Assembly: GCA_965277875.1 (NCBI GenBank)
Contig: CBDIDV010000002.1
Span: 1,488,001 to 1,552,000 of the forward strand
DNA length: 64,000 nucleotides
Direction: 5' to 3'
Source of the DNA: CAWFQB01 sp965277875
Lineage (GTDB): Bacteria; Armatimonadota; Chthonomonadetes; Chthonomonadales; Chthonomonadaceae
The notes under the pieces: generated by a model
Databases searched by the model: none
What the model saw: only the letters and a program-made list of their open reading frames with translations
Told to the model about the DNA's origin: nothing
Translations under genes and position numbers: made by a program
Shown here: positions 35,090 to 43,588 of the stretch, one piece after another
Layout of the letters: every line of letters begins with the position of its first letter
Position numbering within the stretch: the stretch's first letter is position 1

Positions 35090-37714
35090 ATGTCGTCCAC
35101 AGAACCATCCGCAGCCGTGCCAGATGCGTCCGCTATCGGCGCTCCCACGCCCCGGCAGCCTTCCCTGCCCGCATGGTTCGCGCCCCTGTTTTATCTTGGA
35201 CTGGCGATCCTGTTCCTATGGCGCGCGACGCTGACCGGCGACGTGTTCCTGCCCGCTAATCTGCTTGCACACATCGCCCCCTGGTCATCCGCCCCGCATC
35301 CCGAAGTCCTGCCGCCCTGGAACCCGCTGCGCTGGGACGGAATCGGGCAGTTCTATCCGTGGCGACATTTCGCCGCGCAGACCCTTCACGCGGGAAACCT
35401 CCCGCTCTGGAACCCCTACCAGTTCTGTGGTACACCTTTTGTTGCCAACAGCCAGTCCGCCGTATTCTATCCCCTCAACATCATTTTTTATATTCTGCCC
35501 GTCGCCCGCGCGTTCGGTGTCAGCGCGGTTGTGCATCTTACCCTGTGCGGCTGGTTTCTGTTCCTGTTTTTGCGCGGTCTGGGCTGTCGCTATCTTAGCG
35601 CCCTGCTCGGCGGCGTCATCTACGCGTATTCGGCCTGGCAAATAAACTGGCTTCAGCTTCCTACCTTCCTCGCCACGTCCTGCTGGTTCCCCCTCCTGCT
35701 CCGGCAAATCTACGTGTTAGGAGAAAGGAGAAAGGAGAAAGGAAAAAGTGACGGCGTCCTGCCCTTCTCGTTTCTTCTTTCTTCTTTCTCCCTCCTTGCC
35801 CTCACCATAGGCATGATGCTGCTGGCGGGGCATTTGCAGATCGCGTTCTACGGGCTGCTGGCGGGAATGCTGTGGGCCGTTGCCCTGCTAAGCGCGCGGA
35901 CCAGGCAGGAGGGACGCGCGTTTGCTTTGCGACGTTTGGGGCTGTGTGCGGCGGGCCTGATCCTGGGCGGGATGCTGGCCCTGCCGCAAATCCTGCCCGC
36001 CATAGAACTGTCGCGCGTATCCCACCGAGTTGGAAAGCCAAGCGGGACGGGGTACGCGCTGTATGTGGAATACGCCTTGCCGCCGGGCGGGCTTGTGATG
36101 CTGACCCTGCCGGAGTTCTTCGGCAACGACTACGATCCGGCCAACCCGTACTACGGCTTTTATGTGAAACCATTGGGCGGCGGGCAGAGCGTCGCCATCC
36201 GGCACAACGCGGCGGAAACGGCTGTTTACGTCGGCGTCATTCCCCTTCTTCTCGCGCTGTTTGCCATTGCGCGGCAGTTCCTCCCCAATGGCAAAGAGGA
36301 TGCCGACAACACTGTCAAGCGCGTTTTTGACAGGCGCGTTTTGTTCTTTGCGGGTCTTGGCATTCTTGCCCTGCTGCTCGCGCTTGGTACGCCGCTGGAC
36401 GCCCTGTTCTACTTTTTCGTGCCGGGTTTCGGGCAGTCCGGTTCGCCCGCGCGCTGTCTTGTTTTGTGGACGCTCGCCGTGTCCGTGCTGGCCCCGTTCG
36501 GGATGGACGCCCTGCTCGACGCGCCGCCGACAAAGCGCGAGGTCGGGGTGGCGCTGGGCGGATGGGCGCTCGTCTTCGCGCTGGGCCTGAGCATGGCCTC
36601 GCAGATGCTTCGCGCTAATGTCATTAACCTTGCGGACTCGAAAATACCTGTCTTGGGCGACGTATTCGGGCGCATAGGCACAGGCTGGATTCGGCTCGCG
36701 CTGCTGACCGGGGGCGGCATCGTTCTGTTGCTGCTGCAAGCCCGTTCCCGCCGTCCGTCCACCGCGTCGCCTGCCAATGCTATACCCTCTTCTTCCTCCG
36801 TTTGCACAACTCCCGCTCTGCTTGCGCTTGCCCTCGTGATCCTGGATTTGTTCTGGACAGGCATTAACATCAATCCGACCGCTTCGCCCTCTGCCGTGTA
36901 TCCGGTCACGCCCGGTATCCGCTATGTGCAGGAACATGCAGGCCATGAGCGTATCCTGCCCATCAACAAATTCTGGAGTCTGTATAAGCCGCCGCCTGTC
37001 GTGCTGCCGCCTAATGCCGGCATGGTGTACGGCCTCCGTGACGTACAGGGCTACGACAGCCTGCTGACCGGGCAGTACAAAGCTTTTGCCAACACGCTCG
37101 CCCGGACCAACCCGGACGGCAGTTTGGACGCCAGCCCAACCCAAGTCGGCAATATGGTGTTTATACAAAACCCGAATGCCCCCGACGCGCAGCATCTTGG
37201 AGCCGCTTTCGCCCTGACCCTGCCCCCCTCCACGCCCAACTTCGAGCGTGTAAGTGTCGCGCCACAGGGCGACGCTGTGTACAGCGCGGAAGGGGACATG
37301 GCCGTGTACCCGCTGCCCTTTTCTGAGCCACGCGCCTGCTTCGAGACCGAAGACATCGCGTATGCCAATGCCCGCCCGCCCATCGTCTACGAGGAAGATA
37401 CGCCCACACGCGTTACCCTGCGCGTTACGGCTCCTGCCGGATCAATACCCACTCACCTGATACTGCACGATCAGTTCTATCCCGGCTGGCGAGCGGCCAT
37501 AGACGGCACACCTGCGACTATCGAACGCAGCGGCCCAAACGGTATCTTTCGCGCCCTGCTTGTTACGGGCGGCGAACACCGCATTTCCTTCCGCTACGAG
37601 CCGGCAAGTTTCCGCATCGGCCTGTACCTCGCCTGTTTTTCCGCCTTTATCCTGTCACTTGTCACAGCAATAGGTTTGACTTGTACAACTCCATCGCCAA
37701 AATCACGGAAATAA
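35090..37714 (+). CDS. YfhO-family polytopic membrane protein
   Basis: 874 residues with 12-13 hydrophobic helices. The N-terminal PLWNPYQFCGTPFVANSQSAVFYPLN region is the conserved first loop of the YfhO (DUF6541-like) family; the C-terminal extracytoplasmic domain has LHDQFYPGWRAAIDGTPA, also typical. These proteins belong to the GT-C glycosyltransferase superfamily by fold and are linked to glycosylation of surface polymers such as lipoteichoic acid, though biochemical data are few. A low-complexity stretch (GERRKEKGKSDG...) at about residues 207-235 comes from a simple-sequence palindrome. A weak leader precedes the ATG. It stands alone. Confidence 0.88.
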   Translation: MSSTEPSAAVPDASAIGAPTPRQPSLPAWFAPLFYLGLAILFLWRATLTGDVFLPANLLAHIAPWSSAPHPEVLPPWNPLRWDGIGQFYPWRHFAAQTLHAGNLPLWNPYQFCGTPFVANSQSAVFYPLNIIFYILPVARAFGVSAVVHLTLCGWFLFLFLRGLGCRYLSALLGGVIYAYSAWQINWLQLPTFLATSCWFPLLLRQIYVLGERRKEKGKSDGVLPFSFLLSSFSLLALTIGMMLLAGHLQIAFYGLLAGMLWAVALLSARTRQEGRAFALRRLGLCAAGLILGGMLALPQILPAIELSRVSHRVGKPSGTGYALYVEYALPPGGLVMLTLPEFFGNDYDPANPYYGFYVKPLGGGQSVAIRHNAAETAVYVGVIPLLLALFAIARQFLPNGKEDADNTVKRVFDRRVLFFAGLGILALLLALGTPLDALFYFFVPGFGQSGSPARCLVLWTLAVSVLAPFGMDALLDAPPTKREVGVALGGWALVFALGLSMASQMLRANVINLADSKIPVLGDVFGRIGTGWIRLALLTGGGIVLLLLQARSRRPSTASPANAIPSSSSVCTTPALLALALVILDLFWTGININPTASPSAVYPVTPGIRYVQEHAGHERILPINKFWSLYKPPPVVLPPNAGMVYGLRDVQGYDSLLTGQYKAFANTLARTNPDGSLDASPTQVGNMVFIQNPNAPDAQHLGAAFALTLPPSTPNFERVSVAPQGDAVYSAEGDMAVYPLPFSEPRACFETEDIAYANARPPIVYEEDTPTRVTLRVTAPAGSIPTHLILHDQFYPGWRAAIDGTPATIERSGPNGIFRALLVTGGEHRISFRYEPASFRIGLYLACFSAFILSLVTAIGLTCTTPSPKSRK

Positions 37715-37737
37715 TTGCAAATCGCCAAACAAAGTCC

Positions 37738-37765
37738 TTGACATTTGCGAAAGTTGCCGTATAAT
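37738..37765 (+). promoter_or_regulatory. Consensus sigma-70 promoter
   Basis: A perfect TTGACA (37738-37743) and perfect TATAAT (37760-37765) separated by 16 bp, the strongest promoter in the window. The first coding start with a ribosome-binding site lies about 300 nt downstream. Confidence 0.88.
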
Positions 37766-37771
37766 TCAGTA

Positions 37772-38076
37772 ACGCTTCATGAGGAGCGGGAACATCGCGT
37801 TCGCTCCGAACGTCATGTATGATATACCTGCTCTCGTTTATTGATACCTTGCTTTTATCGCCGTTTAGCGCCCCGGTGTGCGGACACGGTAATAAGACAT
37901 TCGACGCGCCCGGTCGCGCGTTCTTCCATTGTTCGGCGCGTTATGCAAGAGGCGCATCTTACACCTCGCGCACCTTTGGGCCGAATACGATCTACTCCCT
38001 TACGCGCTCGCTCCGCGTAATGCTTTCCAATTGCCCTTGCCGGCCTGTTCCTGTGAACACTTTGGGAGTAACTGCC
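37772..38076 (+). ncRNA. Long structured leader or small RNA (unclassified)
   Basis: About 305 transcribed bases between the consensus promoter and the 67-residue gene. Local hairpins: GGAGCG/CGCTCC (37783-37807), GTGT/ACAC around GCGG (37876-37887), and ACGCGC/GCGCGT around CCGGTC (37904-37921). I recognise no known riboswitch or 6S/tmRNA feature. An open frame crosses this region from 37819, but its composition (Cys/Arg/Ser-rich) is not protein-like. It could be a regulatory leader, an independent RNA, or an untranslated region with no special role. Confidence 0.4.
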
Positions 38077-38280
38077 ATGAGCTTCTGCCGCACGTCTCTG
38101 AACACCCTGCGTCAACTGATGCGCGCCCTGTCCGAAACCGATCCCCGGTTAGGGCAGGAATTGTCCCGCATCACGGATGACGCCGCACCAATCGCTTCTA
38201 TGCCGGCCTCCAGCACCGTAATGGCGCTGAGCCAGCTTGGTCTCATCGGCACGGAATCGAGCAGCAATCTCAGCGTCTAG
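38077..38280 (+). CDS. Small hypothetical protein (67 aa)
   Basis: The ATG follows GGGAG by eight bases. The product begins MSFCRTSLNTLRQLMRALSE, probably a helix, then turns Ser/Ala/Asp-rich with no motif, signal or membrane segment. It is the only credible frame in a transcript that has its own consensus promoter and terminator, which argues that it is expressed. Its overall pattern (short helix, then polar tail, long leader) resembles the 85-residue gene at 49045. Confidence 0.6.
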   Translation: MSFCRTSLNTLRQLMRALSETDPRLGQELSRITDDAAPIASMPASSTVMALSQLGLIGTESSSNLSV

Positions 38281-38351
38281 TCTGCCTGTGAAACCATGAA
38301 CCAGGTCGTCTGCACACTGTAAACTGTTCCTTCCACTACATCACAACCTCC

Positions 38352-38398
38352 GGTTCCTGTCTCGCAAAGCATTTCGCTTTCGGAGCAGGAACCTTTTT
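38352..38398 (+). terminator. Intrinsic terminator of the 67-aa gene
   Basis: GGTTCCTG (38352-38359) pairs with CAGGAACC (38386-38393) and is followed at once by TTTTT. The inner bases AAAGC...GCTTT extend the hairpin. Confidence 0.88.
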
Positions 38399-38574
38399 CA
38401 CGCCAGACATACAGCGTTGTGCGATGTGCAGCGGGAAACATCAAAGTATGGCAGCGAAAGTTTACATAGACAGGCGCGACTTGAACTTTCCGGGCGATGG
38501 GGCAGGATACAGACCGCTCAAAATCGAATACAAACACGTATGAACCAAATCAAAAACCTATTTCGGAGGCTGTG

Positions 38575-39810
38575 TTGAAAATCACCGGTTTCAAAACGTT
38601 TGTTGTCTCGACTCCCTGGCGCAACCTGACTTACCTTGTGCTGGAAACCGACGAGGGTTACAAAGGCGTAGGCGAGGCCCGCGTACTGGGCAAAACGCAC
38701 ACCGTTCTGGAGTACCTGCGGGACGCGCGCCGACATATCATCGGGCATGACGTGTACGACATCGAAGACCTGTACCGCCGCTTTACCCTGCTGGATTTCG
38801 GCTCGCCGGGCGAGGTCGTAATGACCGCGCTCGCCCTCGTGGAAATGGCCTGCTGGGACATCATCGGCAAAAAGGCCAATCTGCCCGTGTACCAACTGCT
38901 CGGCGGCAAAGTCCACGACCGCATTCCCGCGTATGCGAACGGCTGGTACACCGGCGAGCGCACACCGGAAGCCTTCGCGCAGGCCGCGCAAAAGGTTGTG
39001 GATAAGGGCTATCTGGGCCTGAAATTCGACCCGTTCGGCAACGGCAACCTGGAACTGTCGCGAGCCGAGTACCACAAATCCATTGCGCTCATCGAGGCTG
39101 TGCATAGCGTGACTGGCGACAACGTGCAGATTTTCGTCGAGATGCACGGACGGTTCGCGCCGCATCAGGCCGTGGAAATCGCCCGCGCCATCGAAAAATT
39201 CCAGCCCGGCTGGATCGAAGAGCCATGCCGCCCCGAAGACCTGCCCGCCCTGCGGTACGTAATGGATCACACGTCCATACCTATCGCGACCGGCGAGCGT
39301 TTGTACCACGCGCAGCAGTATCGTGACCTGCTGGCGGGCCGACTCGCCCACATCATACAGCCCGACCTGAACCAGTGCGGCGGCCTGCTGGAAACCAAGA
39401 AAATCTGCTCCACAGCCGAAACGTACAGCATCATGGCCGCGCCGCACAACGTCGGCGGCATCATTACCACCGTCGCCACGCTGCACATGCTCGTGGGCCT
39501 GCGGAACGCTAAGATCCTGGAACACTTCAACGACTTTGTGGACGCGCAGATCAAGCAGGTCGGTTCGCCTTACCCCGAAGTCATAGACGGCTATTTCCAC
39601 CTTCCCACCGGGCCGGGTTGGGGCGTGGAACTGAACGAGGAGTTTCTCGCCAAACACGAGCCGCGCATGGAGGACGGCATCATCAGCGACCCCGGCCTGA
39701 ACATGTTCGTCCGCGCCGAATGGAACCGCCGCGACACCGGGATCGCCGAACAAATAGAAAGCAATCTGCAAACCGAGGCAAAACGCGAGGATGTATCGGC
39801 GGCGTTGTAG
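38575..39810 (+). CDS. Enolase-superfamily (mandelate racemase/muconate lactonizing) dehydratase
   Basis: 411 residues from a TTG placed five bases after GGAGG; an in-frame GTG one codon earlier is too close to that site. The capping domain covers 1-120. The barrel shows GYLGLKFDPFG (Lys region), FVEMHGRFAPHQAV, metal ligands in WIEEPCRPEDLPAL and ATGERL, then QPDLNQCGGL and MAAPHNVGG. EMHGR and APHN resemble galactonate/mannonate-type sugar-acid dehydratases, which remove water from an aldonate to give a 2-keto-3-deoxy acid. The DapA-family lyase elsewhere in the window could in principle act on such a product. Substrate not determined. Confidence 0.9.
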   Translation: MKITGFKTFVVSTPWRNLTYLVLETDEGYKGVGEARVLGKTHTVLEYLRDARRHIIGHDVYDIEDLYRRFTLLDFGSPGEVVMTALALVEMACWDIIGKKANLPVYQLLGGKVHDRIPAYANGWYTGERTPEAFAQAAQKVVDKGYLGLKFDPFGNGNLELSRAEYHKSIALIEAVHSVTGDNVQIFVEMHGRFAPHQAVEIARAIEKFQPGWIEEPCRPEDLPALRYVMDHTSIPIATGERLYHAQQYRDLLAGRLAHIIQPDLNQCGGLLETKKICSTAETYSIMAAPHNVGGIITTVATLHMLVGLRNAKILEHFNDFVDAQIKQVGSPYPEVIDGYFHLPTGPGWGVELNEEFLAKHEPRMEDGIISDPGLNMFVRAEWNRRDTGIAEQIESNLQTEAKREDVSAAL

Positions 39811-39816
39811 GTGTGG

Positions 39817-39981
39817 CCCTCATCCGGCCTCCGGCCACCTTCTCCCGAAGGGAGAAGGCCAGTTCGTTCACGTTGTGCGTTGGCCAGAGTTTGTATGTAG
39901 TGGCGAACCCAGTTGCGCCCTCGCTCCCCTCTCCCTGTGAGCGCAGCGAACGCATCAGGGAGAGGGGCCGGGGGTGAGGGT
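39817..39981. repeat. Palindromic MITE-like element, copy 2 (165 bp)
   Basis: Begins CCCTCATCC and ends GGGGGTGAGGGT. It is the reverse complement of copy 1 over its whole length, with the same two hairpins (ACCTTCTCCC...GGGAGAAGG and CCCCTCTCCCTG...CAGGGAGAGGGG) and about 75-80 percent identity by eye. It lies between the dehydratase stop and the ATG of an LLR-tail gene 31 bp further on, so its right end forms part of that gene's leader. Confidence 0.8.
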
Positions 39982-40012
39982 ACAAACTTCCGTCCTGCAC
40001 CAAGCAGCTATC

Positions 40013-40852
40013 ATGAAGCTAACAACTGAAGAAAAAGCGTTACGTGAAGAGGCGAAGCCACTGATAAGCACACTGGCTTTAATGAAGGCAAATTGGCCGT
40101 CTGAGCCATCGCTGCGCTGTCTTACTCCTCGCATGGTGGATGCGCTCATCACGTCCATCGCAACAGACGACAAGTCTATTGCTCCTCTCAAATGGATTAG
40201 CTTGATTCCTTGCTTACTTTTTCTGCCCTTGATCTACACAAATACATTTCTAACCTCTTACGTAGTTGTAGCATACTGTATGTGCTGGTGGATGACTTTT
40301 GTGGGTGCAAAGGCAATGCCACGACCGGCAGTTCACGCTCTAACACAGACGGATGACATACGCGTTCTGCCTACACTAGTTCTGGCGACCCGGCATGATG
40401 GCGCACAAAATGTATATGTTTACAACGCTATTTTCCGCCTGCTCGGTCAGGTGACAGAGGAACACACGGGTTTACTCAACAATGACGCGCAGCAGCACCT
40501 ATGGACAATCATGATGACGCGGCACATCGTGACCGAGTACAGCGACCGCGAACTGACTCTGCGTACTCTACGCGCTCTAGCAAGGGTTGGCAATAATGCA
40601 ACCCTTGCGCGTGTTGTACGTCTTGCCTATTCTTACAAATACAACGGTTCCGAGCGCTACTTGATAGACGAGGCACGTAACTTGATACCGATAATGGAGG
40701 CGCGGCTGGAACGGCAGCAGGTTCCCGAAACGCTGCTGAGGGCGGCGGACGTACCTGCGTCTGCGCCCGACACGCTGCTGCGTTCCGCATTCACCGCCGC
40801 GCCGGAACCGGCGGAACAACTATTGCGCGCGTCTAAATCAGAGGGCGAATAA
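40013..40852 (+). CDS. LLR-tail membrane protein, paralogue C
   Basis: A 279-residue paralogue of the genes at 4917 and 6544, more diverged. Shared anchors: WPSEPSLRCLTPRMVDAL at about 29-46, two hydrophobic helices (about 60-100), HALTQTDDIRVLPTL, GQVTEEHTGLL, ALARVGN and PIMEARLERQQVPETLLR. The tail has TLLRA, TLLRS and QLLRA at 14 and 15 residues. The ATG sits 31 bp after a palindromic element, with no strong Shine-Dalgarno. It is about 33 kb from its relatives, so the family is dispersed and not a local tandem duplication only. Function unknown. Confidence 0.85.
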   Translation: MKLTTEEKALREEAKPLISTLALMKANWPSEPSLRCLTPRMVDALITSIATDDKSIAPLKWISLIPCLLFLPLIYTNTFLTSYVVVAYCMCWWMTFVGAKAMPRPAVHALTQTDDIRVLPTLVLATRHDGAQNVYVYNAIFRLLGQVTEEHTGLLNNDAQQHLWTIMMTRHIVTEYSDRELTLRTLRALARVGNNATLARVVRLAYSYKYNGSERYLIDEARNLIPIMEARLERQQVPETLLRAADVPASAPDTLLRSAFTAAPEPAEQLLRASKSEGE

Positions 40853-40929
40853 GCGCGAACCTGCATACCAACGCGAAGCGGCCTGCGGCACAGTGAATGC
40901 CGAGGCCGTTCAGGTTGTCAGAGTTTGAT

Positions 40930-41457
40930 TTAGCGCAGGGGAGCCTGCACCTCTACATTCAGGGACTCGTTGGCAACGTAAACCGATGTGATGCCGCCGT
41001 CGCTGTGGTCTTTGAGGGCATACGTGGTCACGGCGCGGCTGAGGGCGAAGGCGAACTTTTGCGCGTCCGGGCTGTTGACGGCAAAGCCGCGTTGTGTGCT
41101 TGTCACTAGTTCTGCCCTCACAATATGGTTGTCCTGCGTAAAGGCGATGTCGTACAGGTCGGGCGCGGTGTTCTGCTTTGCGCCCGCGTGACGCCCCGCG
41201 ATGCGGACGATGTTCGGCGGCACGAAGGCTATGATATGCACAGCGTCCAGACGCAGTCGGCTTTCGCCCGACGCGTCAGGCCGTTGCGCCGTATTTACGA
41301 GCCATGTCATCGTACCCGTGTTGAGGCTGATGGAAAGCGGGCGCGGCGGAGACTCACGGTTTCCGCCGCAACCCGCCGACAGAAGCAGCAAGGGTACGAT
41401 GACTACGCGAAACATACCCGACGGGCTTGGCTGTGACAGGCGCTTACTTGATCGCAT
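40930..41457 (-). CDS. Hypothetical lipoprotein
   Basis: 175 residues. A hydrophobic segment (MFRVVIVPLLLLSAGC) ends in lipobox LSAGC, so the mature protein is probably lipid-anchored. It continues as a beta-rich domain of about 140 residues with no recognised family (VHIIAFVPPNIVRIAGRHAG, DLYDIAFTQDNHIVRAELV). The frame starts 14 nt inside the end of the fucosidase gene; the internal Met15 (at 41415) would give a more compact signal. It probably shares the fucosidase transcript. Confidence 0.7.
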   Translation of the reverse strand: MRSSKRLSQPSPSGMFRVVIVPLLLLSAGCGGNRESPPRPLSISLNTGTMTWLVNTAQRPDASGESRLRLDAVHIIAFVPPNIVRIAGRHAGAKQNTAPDLYDIAFTQDNHIVRAELVTSTQRGFAVNSPDAQKFAFALSRAVTTYALKDHSDGGITSVYVANESLNVEVQAPLR

Positions 41458-43393
41458 GGAAGGTGATGTCGCGCAGGTTGATGGCTTTCCATGTAGCGGC
41501 GTCGCGTGGATGCACCTTCACGACGACCTCGCCCGCCTGCCGTATCTCTATCTGGCCCAGATCCACCGTCTTAAAGGCGTCCCAGCCGCCCGTGTTCGGC
41601 GCAATGCTCGTCACTTGCTGCCCCGCCGCCTCAACCACGACCTCAGAACCCGCAAACGTGCCGGCGATATTCGCCGTAACGTTGTACTTACCGGGGATGG
41701 CAAAGCGCACCTTCCAGGACGCCGACTCCCCGGCCCTGTCCCAATACCCGATGTTGCTTTTGCCGCCCTTGTCCTCCACCTTGATCTGGTCGCCGTTCAG
41801 ATCGGCCAGGTCTGCGGACAGCGTGAGTGTGCTGGACGCGTCGGCGCGAACCACTTTGGCAGGTTCGGGAATCACTACGGCTTTCAGGTTCGCGCCCGTG
41901 ATCTTCAGCCCCGTTGTCAGGTCGGAAACCTTCTGCGCGGGCAGATGAACGACAAGCCCTTCCGCTGTCTGCGTCCACTGGAGTTTGCCCTTGTAGCCGA
42001 GCAGGCTGATGTTCTTGATCTGGTTGATGTTTTCGCCGTTGGGCTTTGCCAGCGAGCGTATCGTTATCTGGTTGTCGGCGGGCCAGCCGAGCGCAAGGGC
42101 GTACAGCGTTGCGCCTTTGGTCGTAAAGCGGATGTCGCGGGCCGAGTACGTGAAATCTTCCTTGAACGCGCCGCCTTTGGCTCGCGTCGCGCCCTCGCCG
42201 TACACCTGCCAGGGCCGCGATCCGAAAATGGCCTCGCCATGCACCGCGCTCCACGCCGCCATTTGCTCCAGCAGTTGTTCTACGTCGGGGTCAAGCGAGC
42301 CGTCCGGGCGCTGTACCACGTTCAGGAGAAGGTTGCCGTTTTTGCTGACGTTGTCTACAAGCGTATCCACGACCCAACTGAGGGGGCGATTTTTCCAGTT
42401 GCGATTGTAAAACCAGTCGCCGATAGACGTGTCGGTCTGCCACGGGTTCGGGTCAATCGTGGGCTGGATGCCCCGCTCGATGTCCTGTACCCAGCGCCCG
42501 TCGGAAACCTGCTTGCAGTTGTAAACCGCCTCCACTTTGCCGCCGTGAAGAGCCGCGTCCGAGTTGTAGAAGTGGGCGATCATGCTCAACCCGACCTCGT
42601 TGTTGAACGGAACCGCGCCGTCGCTGTACAGCAGGTCGGGATGGTAGTTGTCTACGAGTTCTTTGATTTCGCTGTACCATTGCCGCTGCCAGCGGGGATT
42701 GTTGCTGTACCAGCCCCGGTCGCCCGGCTCGGCGGGAAAGTGGTACAAGTCCTGGTACTGCGGATCGGCCCCATCGTAAGGCACACCTGCGTTTGGCCCG
42801 GTCTTGTCCGACCCGTGGCTGCCCTGAAACCAGGTAAAGCTCGCGCCCAAATGCTCCGAGACTCCAAAGCGCAGCCCATTCTTTTTCGCCGCCTTCTGCC
42901 ACTCGCCGACCACGTCACGGTGCGGCCCCATCTCGACCGCGTTCCACCGGTGCAGTTGAGATTTCCACAGGAAAAAGTTGTCGTGGTGCGTTCCCATGCT
43001 GACAAAGTATTTTGCCCCGGCTCGCTTATACAATCCCATCAGCCGTTCCGGGTCCCACTTTTCGGCCTTCCACAGTGGTATGATGTCCTTGTAGCCGAAC
43101 TTCGAGGGCGGGCCGTAATTGGCGACATGGTACTTGTTGTGGCCACTGCCCTGCTCGTACATGCCGCGCGCATACCAGTCGCCATCCATCGGTACGCTTT
43201 GCGGCCCCCAGTGCGCCCAGATGCCGAACTTGGCATCACGAAACCACTCCGGGCATTTGTACTGCTGCAAAGACTGCATCGTCGGCTGAAACGGCCCGTC
43301 CGCAATGGGCAGCTGCGCCGTGTCCTGCGCGGTCACTCCCGCACCCGCGCCCGCCAGCATCGCCCCGACAAAGAGTAGATTTTTCATAGACAT
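41444..43393 (-). CDS. Alpha-L-fucosidase, GH29
   Basis: About 649 residues. A signal peptide (MSMKNLLFVGAMLAGAGAG, cleavage near TAQ) sends it out of the cytoplasm. The GH29 catalytic barrel covers about 40-430: WFRDAKFGIWAHWGPQSVP, GAKYFVSMGTHHDNFFLW, GLRFGVSEHLG, and HPDLLYSDGAVPF whose Asp is the retaining nucleophile; SKNGNLLLNVVQRPDGSLD closes the barrel. A C-terminal beta-sandwich with a DUF5077/CBM-like region ends the protein. It removes alpha-linked fucose from plant, algal or animal glycans. The start was chosen for GGACGG nine bases upstream; ATG and GTG codons 6 and 9 codons earlier are in frame. The beta-galactosidase gene lies just upstream on the same strand. Confidence 0.93.
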   Translation of the reverse strand: MSMKNLLFVGAMLAGAGAGVTAQDTAQLPIADGPFQPTMQSLQQYKCPEWFRDAKFGIWAHWGPQSVPMDGDWYARGMYEQGSGHNKYHVANYGPPSKFGYKDIIPLWKAEKWDPERLMGLYKRAGAKYFVSMGTHHDNFFLWKSQLHRWNAVEMGPHRDVVGEWQKAAKKNGLRFGVSEHLGASFTWFQGSHGSDKTGPNAGVPYDGADPQYQDLYHFPAEPGDRGWYSNNPRWQRQWYSEIKELVDNYHPDLLYSDGAVPFNNEVGLSMIAHFYNSDAALHGGKVEAVYNCKQVSDGRWVQDIERGIQPTIDPNPWQTDTSIGDWFYNRNWKNRPLSWVVDTLVDNVSKNGNLLLNVVQRPDGSLDPDVEQLLEQMAAWSAVHGEAIFGSRPWQVYGEGATRAKGGAFKEDFTYSARDIRFTTKGATLYALALGWPADNQITIRSLAKPNGENINQIKNISLLGYKGKLQWTQTAEGLVVHLPAQKVSDLTTGLKITGANLKAVVIPEPAKVVRADASSTLTLSADLADLNGDQIKVEDKGGKSNIGYWDRAGESASWKVRFAIPGKYNVTANIAGTFAGSEVVVEAAGQQVTSIAPNTGGWDAFKTVDLGQIEIRQAGEVVVKVHPRDAATWKAINLRDITFHAIK

Positions 43394-43547
43394 CAGATTT
43401 TTCCGTCCCATGCTGTTCACAATGTAAGTGATTCGTTATCTACGCTGCTTGCGTCCGTGGCATGGCAGTTGCATTCACTGCGCGTAGACGCCTAATGACG
43501 CAGTTGCATTCGCGTCCGCACGGACGCTTGGTGACGCAGTAACCTCC

Positions 43548-43576
43548 GAGACGGGTACGTTCTCTGTACCCGTCTC
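43548..43576 (-). terminator. Hairpin after the GH2 gene (dispersed hairpin repeat, copy 3)
   Basis: GAGACGGGTAC and GTACCCGTCTC make an 11-bp stem around GTTCTCT, 12 bp beyond the GH2 stop. The core is shared with hairpins at 25732 and 29041. No T run follows, so termination is likely but not certain. A second hairpin GCGTCCG/CGGACGC lies just beyond it, and TGACGCAGT occurs twice in the same gap. Confidence 0.6.
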
Positions 43577-43588
43577 CCCAACCCCTAC

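Noticed and set aside
37819..38076. An 86-codon extension of the 67-residue protein
   Set aside because: Cys/Arg/Ser-rich with no ribosome-binding site; better read as an untranslated leader.
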